Shown piece after piece: positions 1 to 5,906 of a stretch of 17,314 bases of DNA. A program made the position numbers and the translations under genes. The DNA comes from Competibacteraceae bacterium UBA6584 (GTDB lineage: Bacteria > Pseudomonadota > Gammaproteobacteria > Competibacterales > Competibacteraceae). The stretch lies in the NCBI GenBank assembly GCA_002433805.1, contig DJIW01000029.1:1-17314 (forward strand), in the 5' to 3' direction. How positions within the stretch are numbered: the stretch's first letter is position 1; each line of letters begins with the position of its first letter. The notes under the pieces are model-generated. The model saw only the letters and a program-made list of their open reading frames with translations, was not told the DNA's origin and did no database searches.

Positions 1-1
1 G

Positions 2-1126
2 ATGATCGATAACTGCGATCTTATTGAACATCCCGGCATCTTCATTCGAGAAGAGTTAGAATCAAGAGGCTGGAGCCAAACAGACCTTGCTTATATTCTT
101 GGCTGTCCTCCGCAGTCAGTAAACGTGATTTTGTCTGGGAAGCGCGGCATTAGCCCTGAGATGGCCAAATCGCTTGCTGATGCTTTTGATGTGTCGGCTG
201 AACTTTTTCTGAATTTGCAGAGGATGTACGACCTATCCAGAGCAGAGGACGCGAACCCCAGTATCGCTAGGCGGGCCTCGCTTCAAAACCATTATCCTGT
301 GAGAGAAATGATAAACAGAGGCTGGCTTGTTGACACTGACGCTGATCTGCTTGAAGTCCAAATGGCTCGTTTTTTTGAGGTTTCTTCCATAAGCTGGGTG
401 CCGCATCTGCCACATGCTGCCAAAAAAATGCAAGATGAAGATGTGCCGCCAGTACAGCTTGCTTGGCTCTTTCGAGTCAAGCAGATCGCGAAAGAGCTTA
501 TTGTACCAAAATATTCAGCTAAGAAGCTGAATGATTCACTGGGAGATTTAAACGCGCTTTTGGTTGAACCGGAAGAGTCCCGCCATGTGCCAAAAATGCT
601 GTCGGAATGCGGTGTAAGGCTTGTTTTTGTTGAACAATTACCATCGTCTAAAATCGATGGTGTTTGCTTCTGGATAAACAATATATCGCCTGTTATTGGG
701 ATGTCTCTGAGATATGACCGTATCGATAATTTCTGGTTTGTGTTGCGCCATGAAATAGAGCACGTCCTTCGTGCGCATGGAAAAATCAGAGAAGTGATTG
801 ATTATGGGCTTGAGGGAGATCGGGCTGGGATAGGTGATTCTGTGGATGAGCAAGAGCGGGTAGCTAATATTGCTGGCGCGAATTTCTGCGTTGATCAAAC
901 AGAAATGAACAAATTTTACTTGCGTAAAGCACCCTACATCTCTGAGCGGGATGTTTTAGGCTTTTCGGCTAGGTTAGGCATCCATCCTGGTCTTGTTGTT
1001 GGGCAGATTCACAACAGGACTGGGAAGTTTAATTACCTGAGAAAGTACTTGAAGCCAATTAGAAAACACGTACTACCGAGCGCGGTCGTTGATGGCTGGG
1101 GCGAAATTGCCCCAGTTGATTTATAG
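2..1126 (+). CDS. HigA-type XRE HTH / ImmA-IrrE zinc metallopeptidase fusion
   Basis: This 374-aa protein has two domains. Residues about 8-70 resemble the HigA antitoxin HTH (HPGIFIREELESRGWSQTDL, then a recognition helix around PPQSVNVILSGKRG). The C-terminal half resembles ImmA/IrrE peptidases, with HEIEH at residues 250-254 as the HExxH zinc site and E284 in an ExxAN context as the likely third ligand. Such proteins usually act as repressors or antitoxins that also cleave a regulator. The start ATG lies at the window edge, but the HigA homology begins a few residues later, so the N-terminus is probably complete. A partner toxin gene upstream cannot be seen. The gene is A+T-rich against the rest of the window (25 G/C in the first 60 bases), which suggests transfer. 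The next gene follows 10 bp after the stop and is probably co-transcribed. The substrate is unknown. Confidence 0.85.
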   Translation: MIDNCDLIEHPGIFIREELESRGWSQTDLAYILGCPPQSVNVILSGKRGISPEMAKSLADAFDVSAELFLNLQRMYDLSRAEDANPSIARRASLQNHYPVREMINRGWLVDTDADLLEVQMARFFEVSSISWVPHLPHAAKKMQDEDVPPVQLAWLFRVKQIAKELIVPKYSAKKLNDSLGDLNALLVEPEESRHVPKMLSECGVRLVFVEQLPSSKIDGVCFWINNISPVIGMSLRYDRIDNFWFVLRHEIEHVLRAHGKIREVIDYGLEGDRAGIGDSVDEQERVANIAGANFCVDQTEMNKFYLRKAPYISERDVLGFSARLGIHPGLVVGQIHNRTGKFNYLRKYLKPIRKHVLPSAVVDGWGEIAPVDL

Positions 1127-1136
1127 GAGAAGTTGG

Positions 1137-1613
1137 ATGGCTACTTATTCTGAGCAGATGCAGGATATTTTCAAACGATATGAGGCAGCAGGTATGCCCA
1201 TTCCTGCTGAGCCTAGAGCGGTGGCTGCTTGGGCCATTAAGAATGGATTATGGCGACCTAAACCCGCTGATGTTCACAAACTTTTTGCCGATGATTTAAC
1301 TAGAGCGCTTAGGGAAGAGTATAGAACTGACGATAGAGGTAGACGGTACCGTGCAAAACATGCAGTTAGGTCTACAAAAGATGGAAAGCAAATCAGCCTT
1401 TGGGCTGATAAGGAGTCAGCGCCACACAATCACATGAAAAAAGCGTTCGTACAACGTCGCAAGCAAATTGTGGGCGATTGTTACCAGCTCCAAACAGATG
1501 TGGATGTATACATAGAAACCAGAGCGCAACATGATCCTGTGCAGGTTTTATTTGACTTCACAGATGACGTAGCTGAGATTCAAGCGCTTGAACTGCGCGA
1601 AAGAGCCAGCTAG
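1137..1613 (+). CDS. Conserved protein of unknown function, partner of the HTH/ImmA gene
   Basis: A 158-aa soluble protein with no signal peptide or membrane segment. I chose the ATG at 1137 because AGGAGA at 1125-1130 sits 6 bases upstream; a longer reading from 1089 would run into the preceding gene. Visible features are a helical N-terminus (MATYSEQMQDIFKRYEAAGM), a basic central stretch (GRRYRAKHAVRS), and a helix with AFVQRRKQIVGDCYQL followed by an acidic end (FDFTDDVAEIQ). I recall similar proteins, annotated only as hypothetical, next to HTH/ImmA-IrrE genes, so the pair is probably a functional unit. It could be a toxin, the peptidase's substrate or an accessory factor; the sequence does not decide. 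It shares the low G+C of its neighbour. Its stop overlaps that of the next, convergent gene by 4 bp (1610-1613). Confidence 0.75.
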   Translation: MATYSEQMQDIFKRYEAAGMPIPAEPRAVAAWAIKNGLWRPKPADVHKLFADDLTRALREEYRTDDRGRRYRAKHAVRSTKDGKQISLWADKESAPHNHMKKAFVQRRKQIVGDCYQLQTDVDVYIETRAQHDPVQVLFDFTDDVAEIQALELRERAS

Positions 1614-1855
1614 CCATCGGATTTTCTCCACCTAACCTCTGCCGCTAGTCGGGCTATTTTAGACCGCTGCTCCGGCGTGAGCTTCTTCGCTCGCGCCTTC
1701 CCGCCTTTCTTCCCTCCAAGCCGTCCAAGCGCCACCGCAGCCGGGTTCTTTTCCGGCTGTTCTGGCGCGGCGGCTTCTTCGTCGGTCGCCTGGCCTACAA
1801 TCGATTTGGCTAGCTGGTTGAGGTCTAGCCGCCCTTTGCTTGAGCGTTTAGGCAT
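1610..1855 (-). CDS. Small basic Gly/Lys-rich protein (histone-like or KGG-like motif)
   Basis: An 81-aa, strongly basic protein. The N-terminus (MPKRSSKGRLDLNQLAKSIV) leads through an acidic/proline linker to ALGRLGGKKGGKARAKKL and a C-terminal helix TPEQRSKIARLAAEVRW. This GRLGG-KGGKARA plus SPEQR/AAxxRW arrangement occurs in many short, uncharacterised proteobacterial proteins. The repeated Gly/Lys tract suggests nucleic-acid binding, but no function is established. I chose the ATG at 1855 because family members start at MPKRSS; an upstream TTG at 1894 would add 13 unrelated residues. No clear Shine-Dalgarno is visible. It is convergent with the low-G+C module and may belong to the same mobile segment, since such genes often flank accessory DNA. 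Confidence 0.7.
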   Translation of the reverse strand: MPKRSSKGRLDLNQLAKSIVGQATDEEAAAPEQPEKNPAAVALGRLGGKKGGKARAKKLTPEQRSKIARLAAEVRWRKSDG

Positions 1856-1994
1856 AATATGGCTAGTATGAGTAGACGGTTCAACAGCCGTCAAGAGCTA
1901 GCAATTTCAAACTGAGACACTACCGGGTTCCGGCTCAAAAAGCGTTTTGCCGGCCGAGCGGGGCCTGCCGAGCGCGACCGATAAACCCGCAACG

Positions 1995-2166
1995 CTATTG
2001 GGCCAAGCCGAGCTGTTTCATGAACTTGCCGTTGTCCCAGAACAGAGATTCCTCGGATAGGATTCCGTCCTTGTTCCAGTGACCGAGGGTCGCCATCGGG
2101 ATCGGGGGTGGCGCGAGCGGACAAAATATGTCCGGCTCGCGTTGAAAGCTTTACCGGCCGGCGTCA
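1995..2166 (-). pseudogene. Remnant of a SnoaL-like / ester cyclase gene (C-terminal fragment)
   Basis: Reading the minus strand up to the TAG at 1995-1997 gives PIPMATLGHWNKDGILSEES followed by LFWDNGKFMKQLGLAQ. This matches the conserved C-terminus of SnoaL-like ester cyclases. The reading frame is blocked by TAA at 2151-2153, and the N-terminal roughly 100 residues are absent, so no intact gene exists. Just upstream, in another frame, 2143-2166 reads MTPAGKAF, which resembles the PPTGKAF segment that precedes this motif in the family. Between the two pieces lies the stem-loop at 2113-2140, so a small palindrome may have split the gene. That last point is inference. The fragment follows directly on the second YceI gene. 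Confidence 0.6.
2113..2140. repeat. Stem-loop downstream of the YceI operon
   Basis: Arms GCGAGCGGACA (2113-2123) and TGTCCGGCTCGC (2129-2140) pair over 11 bp with one bulged base around a 5-base AT loop. It begins about 24 bases past the stop of the minus-strand operon, so it could stabilise the 3' end or stop transcription. No U-tract follows on that strand, so a classical intrinsic terminator is unlikely. It also sits inside the SnoaL remnant. Confidence 0.55.
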
Positions 2167-2730
2167 TGGCTGCGGCTTCAACCGCAATTTGAATTTGATC
2201 TGCACCTCGTTCGCCACCGTATCGGTATCGGCCCACTGACCATCGCCGACATTGAAATCCAATCGCTTGATTTCGAATTGCCCTTCCGCCGCCAAATCCG
2301 AACCCTCGGTTTTGAGGGTCAGCGGGACGCTGATCGGCTTGCTGACGCCTTTCAATGTCAAAACGCCATCGGCCTGATAGCCGCCGCCATCCAGCTTGCG
2401 CAACTGCTTGGATTCAAAGATCGCCTCGGGAAACGCGGCGGTGTCGAACCAGCGCTTGCGCTTGACCTCGGTCGTGAAATCCGACGCCGGCAACGCGACG
2501 CTGTTCATGTCGATTACCACCTTCACCCGGCTTTGATCGAGGGCGGCCGGATCGAGCGCGGCATCCACCGCGAACGTCTGAAATTTTCCCTGAGCCGGCG
2601 CGCCCATCTGCTTGCCGACAAAAGTGATGCTGCTCTGCTCCGGCGCCAAAACTTGTCCGGCCTGAATGTCCATCGCGGCCAGCCCCCAACCCAGCAGGGC
2701 CGCCAGCGTCCACAGCCGCCGCTTCTTCAT
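2164..2730 (-). CDS. YceI family periplasmic protein (second copy)
   Basis: A 188-aa protein with a clear Sec signal peptide (MKKRRLWTLAALLGWGLA; probable cleavage near residue 24, after IQA). The mature part shows the YceI lipocalin-like barrel pattern: SSITFVGKQMGAPAQGKFQTF, then RKRWFDTAAFPEAIFES, GVLTLKGVSKPISVPLTL and FEIKRLDFNVGDGQWADTDT. YceI proteins bind polyisoprenoid or other lipids in the periplasm. The ATG at 2730 overlaps the stop of the cytochrome b561 gene (ATGA, 2727-2730), so translation is probably coupled. The frame stays open upstream through the b561 gene, but the start is fixed by the signal peptide. It is clearly diverged from the other YceI copy at 3369-3953: it lacks the cysteine pair and has the WADT motif, which suggests a different ligand. 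Confidence 0.88.
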   Translation of the reverse strand: MKKRRLWTLAALLGWGLAAMDIQAGQVLAPEQSSITFVGKQMGAPAQGKFQTFAVDAALDPAALDQSRVKVVIDMNSVALPASDFTTEVKRKRWFDTAAFPEAIFESKQLRKLDGGGYQADGVLTLKGVSKPISVPLTLKTEGSDLAAEGQFEIKRLDFNVGDGQWADTDTVANEVQIKFKLRLKPQP

Positions 2731-3290
2731 CTCAATCGCTCCTTTCGGCCACGTTGCGGCAACATCCGCGCCATCACCCCGTCGCGTTCGATGAACTGAT
2801 GTTTGAGGGCCGCGCCGACATGCGCGCCAAACGCCGCCAACAAAGTGTAGTTCAGCCATTCGTGCACCATCCGCAACCGGTCTCCCAGTTGCTCGTCCGC
2901 GCCGATCAAATCCGGCAGCGGCAGAACGCCTAGATAAACCACCGTAAATCCTCTGGCGGAACTGAACAGCCAACCGCTCAGCGGGATGACGAACATCAGC
3001 CCATAGAGTAGAAAATGGACCGCTTGCGCCGCCATCTTCTGCCAAGCCGGCATGGCGGCCGGCAGCGGCGGCGCGGGATGGGCGAGCCGCCACGCCAGGC
3101 GAAACGCCGTCAAACCGAGCACGGTGATGCCCAACCACTTATGCCAGGCCATCCACCGCAGTTTTTGCGGGCTGTTTTCCATGCCGGCCAGCGTCCAGCC
3201 CAAACCGAACGCCACGACGATCAATAGCGCCATCAGCCAGTGCAGCCCAATCGCCATGCGGGTATAAGATGTCGCTCTCCCCGGCTTCAT
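2727..3290 (-). CDS. Cytochrome b561 family membrane protein
   Basis: A 187-aa four-helix membrane protein. GLHWLMALLIVVAFGLG (H17), MAWHKWLGITVLGLTAFRL (H50), QAVHFLLYGLMFVIPLSGW (H92), and the last helix with VHEWLNYTLLAAFGAHVG (H143, H157) give the histidines expected to hold two b haems, as in E. coli CybB/YceJ. Family members move electrons between the quinol pool and periplasmic acceptors. It lies between two YceI genes; E. coli has the related yceJ-yceI pair, so this is a familiar arrangement with an extra YceI. A GAGG Shine-Dalgarno sits 8 bases before the ATG. Its actual electron donor and acceptor cannot be told from sequence. Confidence 0.9.
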   Translation of the reverse strand: MKPGRATSYTRMAIGLHWLMALLIVVAFGLGWTLAGMENSPQKLRWMAWHKWLGITVLGLTAFRLAWRLAHPAPPLPAAMPAWQKMAAQAVHFLLYGLMFVIPLSGWLFSSARGFTVVYLGVLPLPDLIGADEQLGDRLRMVHEWLNYTLLAAFGAHVGAALKHQFIERDGVMARMLPQRGRKERLR

Positions 3291-3311
3291 ATCGTCAGCC
3301 TCGCGTCAAGG

Positions 3312-3355
3312 CGGACAGCCTGAATGTCGCCGCGGCGCTCCCTCCAGGCTGTCCG
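3312..3355. repeat. 11-bp perfect inverted repeat between YceI and b561 genes
   Basis: CGGACAGCCTG (3312-3322) and CAGGCTGTCCG (3345-3355) are exact reverse complements with a 22-base spacer. The repeat fills most of the 78-bp gap between the first YceI stop and the b561 start. It has no following U-tract on the minus strand, so it may be an mRNA processing or stability hairpin that sets different levels for YceI and b561, or a protein-binding site. Confidence 0.5.
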
Positions 3356-3368
3356 ATGCCCCCAAAGT

Positions 3369-3953
3369 TTATGGTTCCCGCGCGGCTTCAACCGCAATGG
3401 ACAGCTTGACCTCATCGCTGACCGCGTTGGGAAACGCCGCCATTCCGAAATCGCTGCGCTTGATGGTCGCGGTGGCGTCGGCCCCGCAGTAGGGCTTTTT
3501 GGCGATGGGATGTTCGCCGCATTTGAAGCGCGTAAAGGTCAAGGTGACCGGATTGGTGACGCCGTGCAGGGTCAACTGCCCTTCAGCCTTGATCGGCTTG
3601 TCGCCCTCGAATTTGATCCGGTCCGCTTTATAGGTGATGGTCGGATACTTGGCGACATCGAAAAAATCCTCGCCGCGCAAATGCTCGTCGCGCTTGGCGA
3701 AGGCGGTATCCAGGCTGGCGGCGTCGATGACGACCTCGACCGAACCGGTCTTGGCCGCGAAATCCAGCACCGCCTTGCCGCTGGTCTTATGGAACAGGCC
3801 GCGGGTGGTGGACCAGCCTAGGTGCGTCACTTCGAAATAGGGATAAGTATGCGAATTATCGAGTACATAGTGCTCGGGCGCGGCCTGGGCGAGGGCCGTG
3901 AAACCCAGCCCCAAGGTCGCGACAAGCCAAGCGCTGCCCATCAATTTTTTCAT
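3369..3953 (-). CDS. yceI: YceI family periplasmic protein (first copy, close to E. coli YceI)
   Basis: A 194-aa protein with signal peptide (MKKLMGSAWLVATLGLGFTA; cleavage near AQA-A, residue 24). The mature barrel shows the canonical YceI pattern: YVLDNSHTYPYFEVTHLG, HLRGEDFFDVAKYPTITY, GQLTLHGVTNPVTLTF, and CGEHPIAKKPYC (C145/C156, a likely disulfide as in E. coli YceI), then IKRSDFGMAAFPNAVSDEV. The family binds polyisoprenoids, which include quinone side chains and precursors. The ATG at 3953 has AAGGAAA as a good Shine-Dalgarno 6 bases upstream; an earlier in-frame start at 4007 would add 18 residues before the signal peptide and is unlikely. It lies 50 bp after the flavodoxin gene and is probably in one operon with it. 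Confidence 0.92.
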   Translation of the reverse strand: MKKLMGSAWLVATLGLGFTALAQAAPEHYVLDNSHTYPYFEVTHLGWSTTRGLFHKTSGKAVLDFAAKTGSVEVVIDAASLDTAFAKRDEHLRGEDFFDVAKYPTITYKADRIKFEGDKPIKAEGQLTLHGVTNPVTLTFTRFKCGEHPIAKKPYCGADATATIKRSDFGMAAFPNAVSDEVKLSIAVEAAREP

Positions 3954-4003
3954 AAACGTTTCCTTCAGATGATAAGGTTGGAAAAGCGAGCGCGCGCGGG
4001 CGC

Positions 4004-4588
4004 TCAAGCGGCGGAGGCTTTCCAGCGCCGGGCGAGTTCGGCAATCCGTTTGCCAAAGGTTTTGGCGGTTTCCAAATCGCCCGGAAGCGGCCCTTCATCA
4101 GGCGTGGAATCCGAGGGGGATTGCGCCATCAAGCCCGCGAATGAACCCAGATAATTCAGGTCGTTGCGCTGCGCCGCCTTGCTGTTGGCGGGCAACATTC
4201 CGGCGCCGGCCCAAATCATGGAATGCTGCATCGCCAGGGTGAACAGATAATGCAGAGTGGATAGTTTGTCGCCGTTCATGGACGCGGAATTGGTAAAGCC
4301 CGCCGCCAGTTTGTCCTTCCAGAGTTGGGCGAACCACGGCTTGCTCGACGCATCGGCGAATTTCTTGAAGGGCCAGGATACGGAACCCATGTAGGTCGGC
4401 GCGCCAAAGATCAGGCAATCCGCCGCCGCTAGCTTTTCCCAGCCGCCGTCGGGCAAATCGCCTTCGGCATTGATCGCCACCACCTCGACTCGGGTTCCCG
4501 AAACCGTTGTTACCCCCTCGCCCACCGCCTCGGCCTGTTTCTGGGTGTGGCCATAGCCACTGTGATACACGATCACGAGATTCGCCAT
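4004..4588 (-). CDS. WrbA-like flavodoxin / NAD(P)H:quinone oxidoreductase family
   Basis: A 194-aa cytoplasmic flavoprotein. Residues 4-19 (LVIVYHSGYGHTQKQA) form the FMN phosphate-binding loop of flavodoxin-like reductases. FGAPTYMGSVSWPFKKF (61-77) and GAGMLPANS further on resemble the FMN-contacting loops of the WrbA and NADPH-dependent FMN reductase families. Such enzymes carry out two-electron reduction of quinones or other electrophiles, which limits redox cycling. The start ATG has GGAGAG 7 bases upstream. It is the first gene of the minus-strand operon with yceI, b561 and the second yceI, and is divergent from a LysR gene, a layout typical of LysR-controlled quinone or electrophile stress genes. 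The exact substrate is not readable from sequence. Confidence 0.85.
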   Translation of the reverse strand: MANLVIVYHSGYGHTQKQAEAVGEGVTTVSGTRVEVVAINAEGDLPDGGWEKLAAADCLIFGAPTYMGSVSWPFKKFADASSKPWFAQLWKDKLAAGFTNSASMNGDKLSTLHYLFTLAMQHSMIWAGAGMLPANSKAAQRNDLNYLGSFAGLMAQSPSDSTPDEGPLPGDLETAKTFGKRIAELARRWKASAA

Positions 4589-4749
4589 CGGGATCTCTCC
4601 TCATTAAAATAGCGCGTTGATGAGTCCATCAGCCGCATCACCCCGCCCGGCAAGGATTGTGGCCAACGATGATGTTGGCTAGGATAGCCTCTGCTTTAAA
4701 ACACATGAAGTAGCACGATTGCGTTTCTTTATCTGCAAAAAAGCACATC
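4589..4749. promoter_or_regulatory. Divergent promoter region with candidate LysR operator
   Basis: This 161-bp gap separates the flavodoxin operon (minus) from the LysR gene (plus). It contains the dyad GCCAAC-GATGAT-GTTGGC (4662-4679) and a smaller TGATG-AGTC-CATCA (4618-4631). On the minus strand TATTTT just before the flavodoxin ribosome site (4603-4608) could be a -10. I see no convincing -35. By family knowledge a LysR protein would bind a dyad in such a gap; assigning this dyad is inference. Confidence 0.45.
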
Positions 4750-5676
4750 ATGCGCTGGGATGACTATCGGTATTTTTTAGCGGTGGAACAAGCCGGATCG
4801 GTACTGGCGGCGGCGCGGCGGCTGGGCGTCAATCACACCACCGTGCTGCGGCGGATCGCCAGCCTGGAAACCCGCTTGGGGGTCCGGTTGTTCGAACGCT
4901 TGCGCACCGGCTATGCCCCGACCACCGCCGGTGAGGAGTTGCGCGAAACTCTGTCGCGCGTCCAACAAACGCTGGCGGAGGTGGAACACCGGCTGTCCGG
5001 AAAGGATTTGCACTTGTCCGGCGTCGTCCGGATCGCCACCACCGACACCTTGTTCGCCGGGCTGCTCCTCCCGCGCCTGAGCGTGTTTCGAGAACGGCAT
5101 CCGCGCATTCAGCTACAAATTCTCGGCTCCAACCAGTTGGTGAACCTGACCCGGCGCGAAGCCGACATCGCCATCCGCGCCACCAACCAACCGCCCGACA
5201 ACATGTTCGGGCGAAAGATCGGCGTGGCGCGCTCGGCAATTTACGGCGCGGTGGACTATCTGAGCGCGCGGGGCCACGATCTCGATGACGCCCGGCAGGC
5301 TTGGATCGGTTTGGACGAGACGCTGGCCCATCTCCCTGAATATCGCTGGCTGGAGCGCAAGATTCCCCCCGAACGGATCGCGTTGCGCTTCAATAATCTG
5401 CTGCAAAAAATCGCGGCGGTGAAGGCCGGTCACGGCATCGCCCCGCTGCTGTGTTTCCTGGCCGAACATGAAGCCGCGCTGCTGCGGCTGACCGAACCGG
5501 AACCGCTGTTCGATACCGATATCTGGCTGCTCGGACATCCGGACTTGCGGCAAGTCGCGCGCGTTCGCGCAATCATGGACTTCATCGTACAATGCGCGAG
5601 CGCCGACCCGTTGTTGCAAGGCGGCCTACTCAAACCCCGAGCCGTCGACCCCCTCGCCGCCCGCCATGAATCCTAA
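4750..5676 (+). CDS. LysR family transcriptional regulator
   Basis: A 308-aa regulator. Residues 3-62 form the winged HTH of the LysR family (DDYRYFLAVEQAGSVLAAAR, then LGVNHTTVLRRIASLETRLG, LFERLRTGYAPTTAG). The rest is the periplasmic-binding-protein-like effector domain (GVVRIATTDTLFAGLLLPRL, LVNLTRREADIAIRAT, AVKAGHGIAPLLCFLAEHE). It is transcribed away from the flavodoxin-YceI-b561 operon, the usual place for a LysR gene that controls its neighbour. The effector cannot be predicted. Length and start fit the family; no strong Shine-Dalgarno precedes the ATG. Confidence 0.93.
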   Translation: MRWDDYRYFLAVEQAGSVLAAARRLGVNHTTVLRRIASLETRLGVRLFERLRTGYAPTTAGEELRETLSRVQQTLAEVEHRLSGKDLHLSGVVRIATTDTLFAGLLLPRLSVFRERHPRIQLQILGSNQLVNLTRREADIAIRATNQPPDNMFGRKIGVARSAIYGAVDYLSARGHDLDDARQAWIGLDETLAHLPEYRWLERKIPPERIALRFNNLLQKIAAVKAGHGIAPLLCFLAEHEAALLRLTEPEPLFDTDIWLLGHPDLRQVARVRAIMDFIVQCASADPLLQGGLLKPRAVDPLAARHES

Positions 5677-5745
5677 ACCGCGCTAAACGCCCAAAAACGC
5701 ATCGGGAGCATGTCGCTTTAAAAAGGCATCTCCAGAATCCAAGGC

Positions 5746-5751
5746 TATACT
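5746..5751 (+). promoter_or_regulatory. Candidate -10 element upstream of the frd genes
   Basis: TATACT lies 30 bases before the possible leader ORF and 155 bases before frdA. The -35 position at standard spacing reads AAGGCA, a poor match, so the promoter would need an activator or be something else. I found no exact FNR box nearby. Confidence 0.3.
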
Positions 5752-5780
5752 TTTTAGCTGAACTCGCTGAGTCTGGGAGC

Positions 5781-5906
5781 ATGAGCGGGACAACCCCACC
5801 ATCCGGCACCACCACAAGCCTTGTGGAATGGTCCATTGGAGCCAACAATTCCATGCAAATAACCCTTGAGAAATTCAACAAGCGTCACACCGAGGAGCAG
5901 AGGTAA
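5781..5906 (+). CDS. Possible 41-aa leader peptide overlapping the frdA start
   Basis: An ATG at 5781 opens a 41-codon frame (starting MSGTTPPSGTTTSLVEWSIG, ending LEKFNKRHTEEQR) whose TAA at 5904-5906 overlaps the frdA ATG as TAATG. The final codons contain GAGGAG and AGAGG, which serve as the Shine-Dalgarno of frdA. The start has GGGAG only one base away, too close for efficient use; an internal ATG at 5853 would give 17 residues. The protein resembles nothing I know. It could be a leader for translational coupling, a small Frd accessory, or chance. Confidence 0.35.
   Translation: MSGTTPPSGTTTSLVEWSIGANNSMQITLEKFNKRHTEEQR

Noticed and set aside
1891..2236. Two Arg/Ser-rich minus-strand frames of 72-77 codons
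   Set aside because: Neither shows a domain. The SnoaL remnant in the third frame explains the coding-like signal of this stretch.
2164..3138. Single 324-codon frame on the minus strand joining b561 and YceI regions
   Set aside because: The first 136 codons are out-of-frame reading of cytochrome b561. The signal peptide at MKKRRLW marks the true YceI start at 2730.
5866..5878. TTGAGAAATTCAA as an FNR box before frdA
   Set aside because: The half-sites TTGA and TCAA are 5 bases apart where FNR needs 6, and the sequence falls inside the possible leader ORF next to the frdA ribosome site.
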